Shown here piece by piece: positions 18,539 to 26,171 of a stretch of 36,149 nucleotides of DNA. The DNA is from Mesorhizobium sp. 61-13 (GTDB taxonomy: Bacteria; Pseudomonadota; Alphaproteobacteria; Rhizobiales; Rhizobiaceae), in the NCBI GenBank assembly GCA_001897075.1, contig MKRZ01000010.1, positions 7,800 through 43,948 of the forward strand, in the 5' to 3' direction. How positions within the stretch are numbered: the stretch's first letter is position 1; each line of letters opens with the position of its first letter. Under the pieces are notes generated by a model, which saw nothing but the letters and a program-made list of their open reading frames with translations, was not told the origin of the DNA and ran no database searches. The translations under genes were made by a program, and so were the position numbers.

Positions 18539-19717
18539 TTAAGCCGACTGTCCGGCACACCAGCCAGACGACCATGCCCATTGGAAATTATAGCCACCCA
18601 GCCAACCGGTAACATCGACGACCTCGCCAATGAAATATAGGCCGGGCATGGCCTTCACCGCCATCGTCTTTGAATCGAGATCGCGCGTATCGACACCGCC
18701 CAGCGTCACTTCCGCCGTCCTATAGCCCTCCGAACCGGCAGGTTTGACGCGCCAGTTGTTGACGGCGGCTTCGACGCGACGAAGTTCGCGGTCCGGCAGG
18801 TCCGCCATGTTTCCCGATATGCCCAACTGCTCCGCAATCATCTGGGCAAGCTTCTTCGGCAGCAACGAAGCCAGCGCGGTCTGCAGCGCCTGCTTGCCAT
18901 TTTCGGCCCGTGCCGAACGCAACGCCGTAAACAGATCGACGCCCGGCAACATGGCTATGCCGATCTCATCGCCTTCGCGCCAGTAAGACGATATCTGCAG
19001 GATGGACGGGCCGCTGATGCCGCGATGGGTAAACAGCATCGCTTCCCTGAACTGAGTCTTGCGGCAGGAGACGACGGCATCGACAGCGATACCGCTGAGC
19101 GGCTTCAGGCGTTCCAGCGTATTCGGCTCGAAGGTCAGCGGCACCAGCGCAGGCCTGGTTTCAACCAGCTGCACGCCGAACTGCGCGGCAATGTCGTAAC
19201 CCAGGCCCGTCGCGCCCATCTTGGGGATCGATTTGCCGCCGCATGCCACGACCAGCGAAGCACAGCGCACCGAGCCTGTTTCCAGCGCGACGTCGAAGCC
19301 GTCCGAAGTCTTGTCGATCCTTTCCACGCGCGTGCTCAGCCGAAGCGCAGCGCCGTGGCGCTCCATTTCATCCAGCATGAGCTGGATGATCTGCGTGGCC
19401 GAGCCATCGCAAAACAATTGCCCGAGCGTCTTTTCGTGAAAAGCGATGCCGTGGCTTTTCACCAGTGCAATGAAATCGTGCTGCGAGTAGCGCTTCAGCG
19501 CCGAAATGCAGAAATGAGGGTTCTGCGACAGGAAGTTTTTCGGAGCGGCGTGGATGTTGGTGAAGTTGCAGCGTCCGCCGCCGGAGATGCGGATCTTCTC
19601 GCCGGCACTACGCGCATGGTCGATGACGAGAACACGGCGTCCGCGCCGCGCCGCCTCGATCGCGCACATCATTCCGGCAGCGCCAGCCCCAATGATCAAT
19701 ACGTCGACCGAATCCAC
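18539..19717 (-). CDS. BaiN/HI0933-family flavoprotein (NAD(P)/FAD-dependent oxidoreductase)
   Basis: A 392-aa FAD-binding protein of the HI0933/YhiN/BaiN family. The dinucleotide motif GAGAAG is at 10-15, and the family hallmark '[11 protein letters not shown]' is at 44-54. '[16 protein letters not shown]' and the C-terminal '[28 protein letters not shown]' (region) complete the fold. Physiological role is mostly unknown; related proteins act on steroid enones or are annotated aminoacetone oxidases. The start is a GTG at 19717, with AGGGGCG a few bases upstream. The 190-bp gap before the MarR gene holds nothing I can name. Confidence 0.9.
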   Translation of the reverse strand: MDSVDVLIIGAGAAGMMCAIEAARRGRRVLVIDHARSAGEKIRISGGGRCNFTNIHAAPKNFLSQNPHFCISALKRYSQHDFIALVKSHGIAFHEKTLGQLFCDGSATQIIQLMLDEMERHGAALRLSTRVERIDKTSDGFDVALETGSVRCASLVVACGGKSIPKMGATGLGYDIAAQFGVQLVETRPALVPLTFEPNTLERLKPLSGIAVDAVVSCRKTQFREAMLFTHRGISGPSILQISSYWREGDEIGIAMLPGVDLFTALRSARAENGKQALQTALASLLPKKLAQMIAEQLGISGNMADLPDRELRRVEAAVNNWRVKPAGSEGYRTAEVTLGGVDTRDLDSKTMAVKAMPGLYFIGEVVDVTGWLGGYNFQWAWSSGWCAGQSA

Positions 19718-19903
19718 GCAGCGCCCCTAGGTCGTGGTGACGATTTAACACAACAAGTCTCCTATAGCGTCCCATCGCAGGCTTGCATCAGATTTTCATC
19801 GCACCGATCCGCAATCTGGCCCAACGCGAAACGGTTTGGATTCGTCGTGCAAAACGCCGCCAACCATCCTATATGGAGCCCACATCCCCTTTCGAGGTCC
19901 GAC

Positions 19904-21007
19904 ATGAGCGACACCCAGACGCAAATTCCCGTAACCGTTTTGACCGGCTATCTTGGCTCCGGCAAGACCACCTTGCTCAACCGGATTCTCTCCGAAAATC
20001 ATGGCAAGCGTTACGCCGTCATCGTCAACGAGTTCGGCGAGATTGGCATCGACAACGACCTGATCGTGGAATCCGACGAGGAAATCTACGAGATGAACAA
20101 TGGCTGCGTATGCTGCACGGTGCGCGGCGACCTGATCCGCGTGGTGGAAGGCCTGATGCGGCGTCCGGGGCGCTTCGACGCCATCGTGGTGGAAACCACC
20201 GGGCTCGCCGATCCTGTGCCGGTGGCGCAGACCTTCTTCATGGACGACGACGTGCGTTCCAAGACCAAGCTCGACGCCGTCGTGGCGCTGGTCGACGCCA
20301 AGCACCTGCCGCTGCGCCTGAAGGATTCCAAGGAAGCCGAAGACCAGATCGCCTTTGCCGATGTCGTGGTTCTCAACAAGACTGACCTCGTGACGGAAGA
20401 CGAGTTGCGCGCCGTGGAGGCCACCGTTCGCGCCATCAACCCGGCAGCGAAGATCCATCGCACCCAGCGCTCGGGCGTCGATCTCAAGGAAGTGCTCGAC
20501 CGCGGCGCGTTCGATCTTACCCGCGCGCTGGAGAACGATCCGCATTTCCTCGATGCGCATGACGATCACGACCACGACCACGACCACGAATGCGGCCCGG
20601 ACTGCGATCACGATCACCACCACCATCATCACCACGATCACGACCATAATCACCACGGTCATGACCATCATGACCACGCTCACCCCTCGGCCATCCATGA
20701 CGTGACGGTGCAGTCGGTGTCGCTGCGCGGCGGCGAGATGGACTCGAAGAAGTTCTTCCCGTGGATCGAGAAGATCACCCAGATGGAAGGCCCGAACATT
20801 CTGCGCCTGAAAGGCATCATCGCCTTCAGGGACGATCCCGACCGCTATGTCGTGCAAGGCGTACACATGATCCTCGAAGGCGACCACCAGCGCGCGTGGA
20901 AGGACGACGAGAAGCGCGAGAGCCGGCTGGTGTTCATCGGCCGCGAGCTCGATGCCGAACGGCTGAAGAAGAGTTTTGACGCCTGCCAGGCCGTGACTGC
21001 CAACTGA
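19904..21007 (+). CDS. COG0523 (CobW-like) GTPase, putative metallochaperone with His/Asp-rich loop
   Basis: A 367-aa G3E P-loop GTPase of the COG0523 family (CobW, YeiR, YjiA, ZigA). It has Walker A GYLGSGKT (15-22), the metal-binding CxCC motif CVCC (68-71), ETTGLADP (97-104), NKTD (158-161), and a C-terminal CobW_C domain (about 265-360). Between the domains is an extreme histidine/aspartate-rich stretch (219-260, with C230 and C234), typical of zinc-handling members. The first 293 codons of open frame upstream are antisense to the flavoprotein and were left out; ATG 19904 gives the family's usual N-terminus. The next gene, a WD40 protein, begins 3 bp after its stop. I see no convincing Zur box. 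Confidence 0.92.
   Translation: MSDTQTQIPVTVLTGYLGSGKTTLLNRILSENHGKRYAVIVNEFGEIGIDNDLIVESDEEIYEMNNGCVCCTVRGDLIRVVEGLMRRPGRFDAIVVETTGLADPVPVAQTFFMDDDVRSKTKLDAVVALVDAKHLPLRLKDSKEAEDQIAFADVVVLNKTDLVTEDELRAVEATVRAINPAAKIHRTQRSGVDLKEVLDRGAFDLTRALENDPHFLDAHDDHDHDHDHECGPDCDHDHHHHHHHDHDHNHHGHDHHDHAHPSAIHDVTVQSVSLRGGEMDSKKFFPWIEKITQMEGPNILRLKGIIAFRDDPDRYVVQGVHMILEGDHQRAWKDDEKRESRLVFIGRELDAERLKKSFDACQAVTAN
20558..20683 (+). repeat. low-complexity His/Asp codon tract inside the COG0523 gene
   Basis: Imperfect tandem GAY-CAY codons (for example repeated GACCAC) encode the acidic, histidine-rich metal-binding loop of the GTPase. The tract is the kind of sequence that changes length by slippage. It is a coding repeat, not a mobile or CRISPR element. 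Confidence 0.8.
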
Positions 21008-21010
21008 CCC

Positions 21011-21985
21011 ATGCCGACAGTCGCTCCGCTTGACCTCGACGGCCACTGCCTTGCCGCCGTCTTCCTGAACAATGTTCCGCATTTCGCACTGGCAGACGGT
21101 GCGGTGCATCGGCTGGACAATGGCCACAAGACCGCGCAGGCCAATGACGGCCTGTTGTGCACTTTCCACGACGCGGCAAACGACCGCCTGCTGACCGGTG
21201 GCGAGGATGGCAAGGTCTTTGCCGTCAAGGCTGACGGGACTGCCGAGCAACTGGCTGAAGCGGGCCGAAAGTGGATCACCAGCATCGCTGCCGGACCGCA
21301 GGGCGCAATCGCCTATGCATCCGGCAAGATCGCCAATGTGCGGTTCGCCGACGGCAAGGTGAAGGAATTTGTCCATCCGCGCTCGGTCGAGGGCATCGCC
21401 TTCGCACCAAAGGGCATGCGCATCGGCGTGGCGCGCTACAATGGCGCAACGCTGCATTTCCCGGCAGCCGATGGCAAGCCGACCGAACTTGAATGGGCGG
21501 GCGCCCACACCGGTATCGCCTTTTCGCCCGATGGAAATTTCCTCGTCACCACCATGCAGGAAAACGCGCTGCACGGCTGGAAACTTGCCGATGGCAAGCA
21601 CATGCGCATGAGCGGCTACCCAGCCAAGGTCAAGAGCCTGTCGTGGTCTGCGAAAGGCAAGTGGCTGGCAAGCTCCGGCGCGCCAGCGGCAATCGTATGG
21701 CCGTTCCAGGCCAAGGATGGCCCGATGGGCAAGCCGCCGTTGGAACTCGGCACGCGCGGCAACACCATGGTGACATGCGTTGCCTGCCATCCCAGCCAGG
21801 ACGTCGTGGCCATCGGCTACGAAGACGGCATGGTCATCGCGGCCCGCTTCACCGATGCCAAGGAAGTGCTGCTGCGCCGACCCGGCAAGGGCGCCATCAC
21901 CGCGATGATGTGGGACAGGCAGGAGCAGCGCATCGCGTTCGGTTCCGCTGCCGGAGACTGCGGCGTCATCGACATCACCGCCTGA
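21011..21985 (+). CDS. WD40-repeat protein coupled to the COG0523 GTPase
   Basis: A 324-aa beta-propeller protein with several degenerate WD40-type units (for example 'DRLLTGGEDGKVFAVKADG', 'SVEGIAFAPKGMRIGVARYNGATLHF' and 'AHTGIAFSPDGNFLVTTMQENALHGWKLADG', each a region). There is no signal peptide, so it should be cytoplasmic. It begins 3 bp after the GTPase stop and is surely cotranscribed. WD40 propellers are protein-binding scaffolds; a role as partner or client adaptor of the metallochaperone is an inference from the operon. No enzymatic motif is visible. Confidence 0.85.
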   Translation: MPTVAPLDLDGHCLAAVFLNNVPHFALADGAVHRLDNGHKTAQANDGLLCTFHDAANDRLLTGGEDGKVFAVKADGTAEQLAEAGRKWITSIAAGPQGAIAYASGKIANVRFADGKVKEFVHPRSVEGIAFAPKGMRIGVARYNGATLHFPAADGKPTELEWAGAHTGIAFSPDGNFLVTTMQENALHGWKLADGKHMRMSGYPAKVKSLSWSAKGKWLASSGAPAAIVWPFQAKDGPMGKPPLELGTRGNTMVTCVACHPSQDVVAIGYEDGMVIAARFTDAKEVLLRRPGKGAITAMMWDRQEQRIAFGSAAGDCGVIDITA

Positions 21986-22059
21986 CCACTCTGCCCAGCG
22001 CAAAGACCCTTGCTGACCGGATTGCCGTCCTCATGCCTCATTGGCTATGAGTGGCGACC

Positions 22060-23436
22060 ATGACCAGACACGACGACACGACATTGGGCGGCATCGCCCG
22101 CAGCCGGATCGAGCAAATCCGCGACCGGGAATCCGAAACCTTCCGCAAAGCACGCCCGAAAAGCGAGGCGAAGGTCGGCAACGGCATTGCCGGCTTCCTC
22201 GGCGGCGTACCGATGCACTGGATGAAGGATTGGCCGACGCCCTTCCCAATCCTCGTCGATCAGGCCAAGGGCGCGACCATCACCGACATAGACGGCAACA
22301 GGCTGGACGACTTCTGCCTTGGCGATACCGGTTCGATGTTCGGTCACTCACCGGTACCCGTCGCGCGCGCCATCCGCCGGCAGGCCGGGCGCGGCCTGAC
22401 CTACATGCTGCCTTCGGAAGACGCGCTGGCCATCGGGCCGCTGCTGCAGGACAAGTTCGGCCTGCCGTTCTGGCAGATCGCCACGACCGCCACCGACGCC
22501 AACCGCTTTGCGCTGCGCGTTGCCCGCGCTGTGACCGGGCGCGAAACCATCCTCGTCTTCAACGGCTGCTATCACGGCTCGGTGGACGAGACGATGGTGC
22601 GGCTGAAGGACGGACGCGCCATCAACCGGCCCGGCCTCGCCGGCGAATTCCGCGATCTCACCCGCGCAACCAAAGTGGTCGACTTCAACGATCTCGCTGC
22701 CCTCGAAGCTGCGCTGGCCGACAAATCCGTCGCCTGCGTCATCACCGAACCGGTGCTGACCAATTCGTGCATGGTGCTGCCTGGTCCCGGCTTCCATGCA
22801 GCGCTGCGCAAGCTGACGCGCGCAGCCGGCACGCTTCTTCTGATCGACGAAACTCATACGATCTCGACCGGTCTTGGCGGCTACACCAAGGTTCATGGGC
22901 TTGAGCCTGATCTGTTCGTGCTCGGCAAGCCCGTCGCCGGCGGCGTTCCTGCCAGCATCTGGGGCATGAGCGACGAACTTGCCTCGCGGTTTGCCGCCTA
23001 TGAACGCACCAAGGAGCCCGGCTACTCCGGCATGGGCACGACGCTCTCGGCCAATCCGCTGCAGTTCGCCGCGATGCGGGCGACGCTGGAAGAGGTGATG
23101 ACGGCAGAAAACTACGCCCACATGGAGCATCTGGCGCGGCGGCTGGACGCCGGGCTGACGGCCGTGATCGACCGCTATCGCCTCCCCTGGCATGTGGCGC
23201 GTGTCGGCGCGCGCGTCGAATTCATCTGTGCGCCCGGCCCGCTCAGGAATGGCGGCGAGGCGGAAGGCGCGCATGTGCCTGAACTGGAGGCCGCCATCCA
23301 TGTCGCGCTGGTCAATCGCGGCGTCTTGATCGCGCCGTTCCACAACATGATGCTGATCTCGCCCGCTACACGCATCGCCCAGGTCAACCGGCTGATCGCG
23401 GCCTTTGCCGATGTTGCCGCGAAACTTGCGGCATGA
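22060..23436 (+). CDS. class III PLP aminotransferase (GSAM-like)
   Basis: A 458-aa fold-type I aminotransferase of class III, closest in style to glutamate-1-semialdehyde aminomutase-like and 'aspartate aminotransferase family' proteins. Landmarks are the 'GDTGSMFGHSPVPVARA' substrate loop, 'FNGCYHGSVDE' (H172), 'ITEPVLTN', 'LLLIDETHT' (D263) and the PLP lysine K290 in 'DLFVLGKPVAGGVPA'. It is probably not the haem-pathway HemL. I used ATG 22060, with GAGTGG a few bases before; GTG 22051, three codons earlier, is possible. The glutamine-synthetase-like gene follows 33 bp downstream, suggesting a joint role in amine or amino-acid catabolism. Substrate unknown. Confidence 0.88.
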   Translation: MTRHDDTTLGGIARSRIEQIRDRESETFRKARPKSEAKVGNGIAGFLGGVPMHWMKDWPTPFPILVDQAKGATITDIDGNRLDDFCLGDTGSMFGHSPVPVARAIRRQAGRGLTYMLPSEDALAIGPLLQDKFGLPFWQIATTATDANRFALRVARAVTGRETILVFNGCYHGSVDETMVRLKDGRAINRPGLAGEFRDLTRATKVVDFNDLAALEAALADKSVACVITEPVLTNSCMVLPGPGFHAALRKLTRAAGTLLLIDETHTISTGLGGYTKVHGLEPDLFVLGKPVAGGVPASIWGMSDELASRFAAYERTKEPGYSGMGTTLSANPLQFAAMRATLEEVMTAENYAHMEHLARRLDAGLTAVIDRYRLPWHVARVGARVEFICAPGPLRNGGEAEGAHVPELEAAIHVALVNRGVLIAPFHNMMLISPATRIAQVNRLIAAFADVAAKLAA

Positions 23437-23469
23437 GACAAGCACGATAGCGTCCACCAGAGTTTCATC

Positions 23470-24858
23470 ATGACATCACCCTCGGGCTCGAAGCCCAGCG
23501 AAGCGCAGGCCTTTCTCGACCGGCATCCGGAGATCGAGGCCTTCGATATCGTCTTGACTGATGCCAACGGCGTTGGACGCGGCAAGATCGTGCGCCGGCA
23601 CGAGCTGATGAGCATCTACGAAGGCGGGCGGCATATGCCGATCTCGATCCTCGGCCTCGACATTACCGGCGAGGACGTCCACGAAACCGGCCTGATCTGG
23701 GATTCAGGCGACGGCGACCTGCGCGCATGGCCGCTTCCCGGCACGTTGGTGCCGCTCTACGGCACCAGCCCCGCGCGCGGGCAGGTTCTGATGGCGATGT
23801 ATCACCTCGACGGTGCGCCGATGACCTCGGACCCGCGCCATGCATTGGCGCGGCAGGTCGAACTGCTCGCAAAGAAAGGGCTGCATCCGGCGGGCGCGTT
23901 CGAACTAGAGTTCTTCCTGCTTGCCAATGAGCGTGACGCCGACGGCAAGGTGCAGCCCGCCCGCGCCGTTCTTGACGGCCGCAAGAGCGGCAAGACGGAA
24001 GTCTATTCCGTCGATCACCTTCACGGCATGGAGCCGCTCTTCTCCGACATCTACGCGGCCGCCAAGGAACAGGGCGTTCCGACCGAAACCGTGATCTCGG
24101 AATATGCGCCCGGCCAGTACGAACTGACCCTGCATTACCGCAAGGACGTGATGCGCGCCGCCGACGACCTCATCCTGCTCAAGCGCATTGTGCGCGCGCA
24201 GGCGCGCCGTCATGGCGTCACTGCCTGCTTCATGGCCAAACCGATCGAATCCTATGCCGGCTCGGGCATGCATTTCCACGTCTCGCTGCTCGACCGCGAA
24301 GACCGCAACGTGTTCACGGAAAAGGCCGGCGAAAGCTGGTCGCCGCTTTTGCTCAACGCGCTTGGCGGGCTTGCCGCGACAATGGCGGAATCTATGCTGG
24401 TGTTCGCACCGCACGCCAATTCCTGGCGTCGCTTCGTCGCGCAATCCTATGCGCCGGTCGCGCCCACCTGGGGCGTCAACAATCGCTCGGTGGCGCTGCG
24501 CGTGCCGGCGGGCGAAGCGAAGAACCGGCGCATCGAACATCGGCCCTCCGGCGTCGACGCCAACCCATATCTGGTCGCAGCCACAGTTCTCGCCGGCATT
24601 TTGAAGGGGCTGGATGAAAAGCTCGATCCCGGTCCGGAAACCACGGGCAACGGCTACGAAGCCGCCGAGGAGGCGCGCAGCGCCATGCCCGCAGACTGGC
24701 GCGAGGCGATCAAGGCAGCGCAAGCCTCGGAATTCCTGAGAACGGCGCTCGGCCACGACCTGCACCGGACCTTCACCTCGATCAAGTACGCCGAATATCT
24801 GCGCGTGGCCCGCACCATCAGCGAACTCGACTACCACCTCTATCTGCACGAAGTCTGA
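23470..24858 (+). CDS. glutamine synthetase family ligase (gamma-glutamylamine-synthetase-like)
   Basis: A 462-aa protein with the full GS fold: an N-terminal beta-grasp (about 22-115, 'LTDANGVGRGKIVRR') and a catalytic domain. The domain shows FELEFFLL (144-151), 'SEYAPGQYELTL' (210-221), 'GSGMHFHVSL' (264-273), 'PTWGVNNRSVALRVP' (332-346) and 'RRIEHRPSGVDANPYLV' (353-369). It lacks the adenylylation-site region and the sequence style of GlnA, so it is more likely a gamma-glutamyl-amine ligase (PuuA/GlnT-like) than the main glutamine synthetase. It is paired with the upstream aminotransferase. The acceptor amine cannot be read from sequence. Confidence 0.9.
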   Translation: MTSPSGSKPSEAQAFLDRHPEIEAFDIVLTDANGVGRGKIVRRHELMSIYEGGRHMPISILGLDITGEDVHETGLIWDSGDGDLRAWPLPGTLVPLYGTSPARGQVLMAMYHLDGAPMTSDPRHALARQVELLAKKGLHPAGAFELEFFLLANERDADGKVQPARAVLDGRKSGKTEVYSVDHLHGMEPLFSDIYAAAKEQGVPTETVISEYAPGQYELTLHYRKDVMRAADDLILLKRIVRAQARRHGVTACFMAKPIESYAGSGMHFHVSLLDREDRNVFTEKAGESWSPLLLNALGGLAATMAESMLVFAPHANSWRRFVAQSYAPVAPTWGVNNRSVALRVPAGEAKNRRIEHRPSGVDANPYLVAATVLAGILKGLDEKLDPGPETTGNGYEAAEEARSAMPADWREAIKAAQASEFLRTALGHDLHRTFTSIKYAEYLRVARTISELDYHLYLHEV

Positions 24859-24916
24859 GGCCGGCCAGCGCCCCGTTTGCCAGCTATGTCAAATTTAATA
24901 GCGCGGTAACCTAAAA

Positions 24917-24931
24917 GAACATATCATGAAC
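24917..24931 (+). promoter_or_regulatory. LexA (SOS) box, GAAC-N7-GAAC
   Basis: GAAC at 24917-24920, seven bases, then GAAC at 24928-24931. This is exactly the direct-repeat operator described for alphaproteobacterial LexA. It ends two bases before the ATG of the radical SAM gene, so LexA bound here would block transcription of the two-gene repair operon. No Shine-Dalgarno fits in the remaining space, which suggests a very short leader. Confidence 0.75.
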
Positions 24932-24933
24932 GC

Positions 24934-26169
24934 ATGGCTACGCTCACCCTTCGCGAAAAACTCGCCATCCTGTCGGATGCCGCCAAATACGATGCGTCCT
25001 GCGCTTCGTCTGGCTCGGCCAAGCGCGATTCGCTGAAGAGCGGCGGCATCGGCTCGACCGAAGGCATGGGCATCTGCCATTCCTACGCACCTGATGGCCG
25101 CTGCATCTCGCTTCTGAAAATCCTGCTGACCAATTTCTGCATCTATGATTGCAGCTATTGCATCAACCGGTCGTCCTCCAATGTGCGGCGTGCGCGGTTC
25201 TCCGTCGATGACGTGGTGCGGCTCACCATGGACTTCTATCGTCGCAACTACATCGAGGGCCTGTTCCTGTCGTCCGGCGTGATCCGCTCGCCAGACGAGA
25301 CGATGGGCGAAATGGTCGAGGTGGCGCGGCGGCTCAGGCTTGAGGAGAAATTCGGCGGCTACATTCATCTGAAAACTATTCCGGAATGCTCGGCCGAACT
25401 GATCGAGCGGGCCGGACTCTATGCCGACAGGCTGTCCATCAACATCGAGCTTCCGACCGACGAAGGCGTGAAGAAGCTGGCGCCGGAAAAGAAGCCGGAA
25501 ACCATCCGCCTTTCGATGGCCAAGCTGCGCGCGAAGATCGAAGAAAAGGCCGAGCCGACGCTGCGGACGAAGACGCGCGAACGCTTCGCACCCGGCGGCC
25601 AGTCGACGCAGATGATCGTCGGCGCGGATAAAACCAGCGACGATGGCATCCTGAAGACCAGCGCACGGCTTTACAGCAGTTACCAGCTACGCCGTGTCTA
25701 TTATTCCGCTTTCAGCCCGATCCCGGATTCGTCATCGGCGCTGCCTTCGCAAAAGCCGCCGCTCATGCGCGAACACCGGCTTTACCAAGCCGATTGGCTG
25801 ATGCGCTTTTATGGCTTCGGGCAAGGCGAAATCCTGCAGGGTACGATCGATGGCATGCTGGACCTTGCCATCGATCCAAAGCTTGCGTGGGCGCTGCGCA
25901 ATCGCGGGCAGTTTCCGGTGGACGTCAACCGTGCATCTCGCGAGATGCTGCTGCGCGTGCCGGGGCTTGGCACAAAGGTGGTGGACCGCATTTTGCAGAC
26001 ACGCCGGCATCGCCGCCTGCGGCTTGAGGATGTCGGTCGTCTGGCGAAGTCGATTGCCAAACTCAGGCCGTTTATCATCGCCGAAGGGTGGTCGCCGGGA
26101 GGTATGACGGACAAGGCGGCGCTGCGCCAGACAATCGTGCGGTCTTGCGAGCAACTGGCACTGTTTTGA
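24934..26169 (+). CDS. radical SAM protein of the putative DNA modification/repair family (COG4277)
   Basis: A 411-aa radical SAM enzyme. The cluster motif is C69-x3-C73-x2-C76 ('NFCIYDCSYCINR'); the conserved N-terminus 'KLAILSDAAKYDASCASSGS' and extra cysteines C23, C48 and C57 fit the family. The C-terminal part (about 329-375) has a helix-hairpin-helix DNA-binding motif, 'LLRVPGLGTKVVDRILQTR'. Family members are linked almost always to a DUF4130/UDG partner and are predicted to modify or repair DNA; no reaction is known to me. The start at 24934 lies just after a LexA box. The next gene begins two bases after the stop, so the two form an operon. Confidence 0.92.
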   Translation: MATLTLREKLAILSDAAKYDASCASSGSAKRDSLKSGGIGSTEGMGICHSYAPDGRCISLLKILLTNFCIYDCSYCINRSSSNVRRARFSVDDVVRLTMDFYRRNYIEGLFLSSGVIRSPDETMGEMVEVARRLRLEEKFGGYIHLKTIPECSAELIERAGLYADRLSINIELPTDEGVKKLAPEKKPETIRLSMAKLRAKIEEKAEPTLRTKTRERFAPGGQSTQMIVGADKTSDDGILKTSARLYSSYQLRRVYYSAFSPIPDSSSALPSQKPPLMREHRLYQADWLMRFYGFGQGEILQGTIDGMLDLAIDPKLAWALRNRGQFPVDVNRASREMLLRVPGLGTKVVDRILQTRRHRRLRLEDVGRLAKSIAKLRPFIIAEGWSPGGMTDKAALRQTIVRSCEQLALF

Positions 26170-26171
26170 CC

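Noticed and set aside
19025..19903. Upstream extension of the COG0523 gene by 293 codons
   Set aside because: The extension is antisense to the BaiN-type flavoprotein and lacks motifs; the GTPase family starts just before its P-loop, at 19904.
19718..19903. Zur-box before the COG0523 gene
   Set aside because: I looked for a TGTTATA-type dyad and saw none; zinc control therefore is not supported by this sequence.
20558..20683. CRISPR-like or satellite repeat
   Set aside because: The short repeating units are in-frame His/Asp codons within a GTPase loop, with no spacers.
19796..22003. 735-codon minus-strand frame opposite the COG0523 and WD40 genes
   Set aside because: It contains long Val/Met runs that are just the complement of the His/Asp codon tract, and has no family motif; the plus-strand genes are clear.
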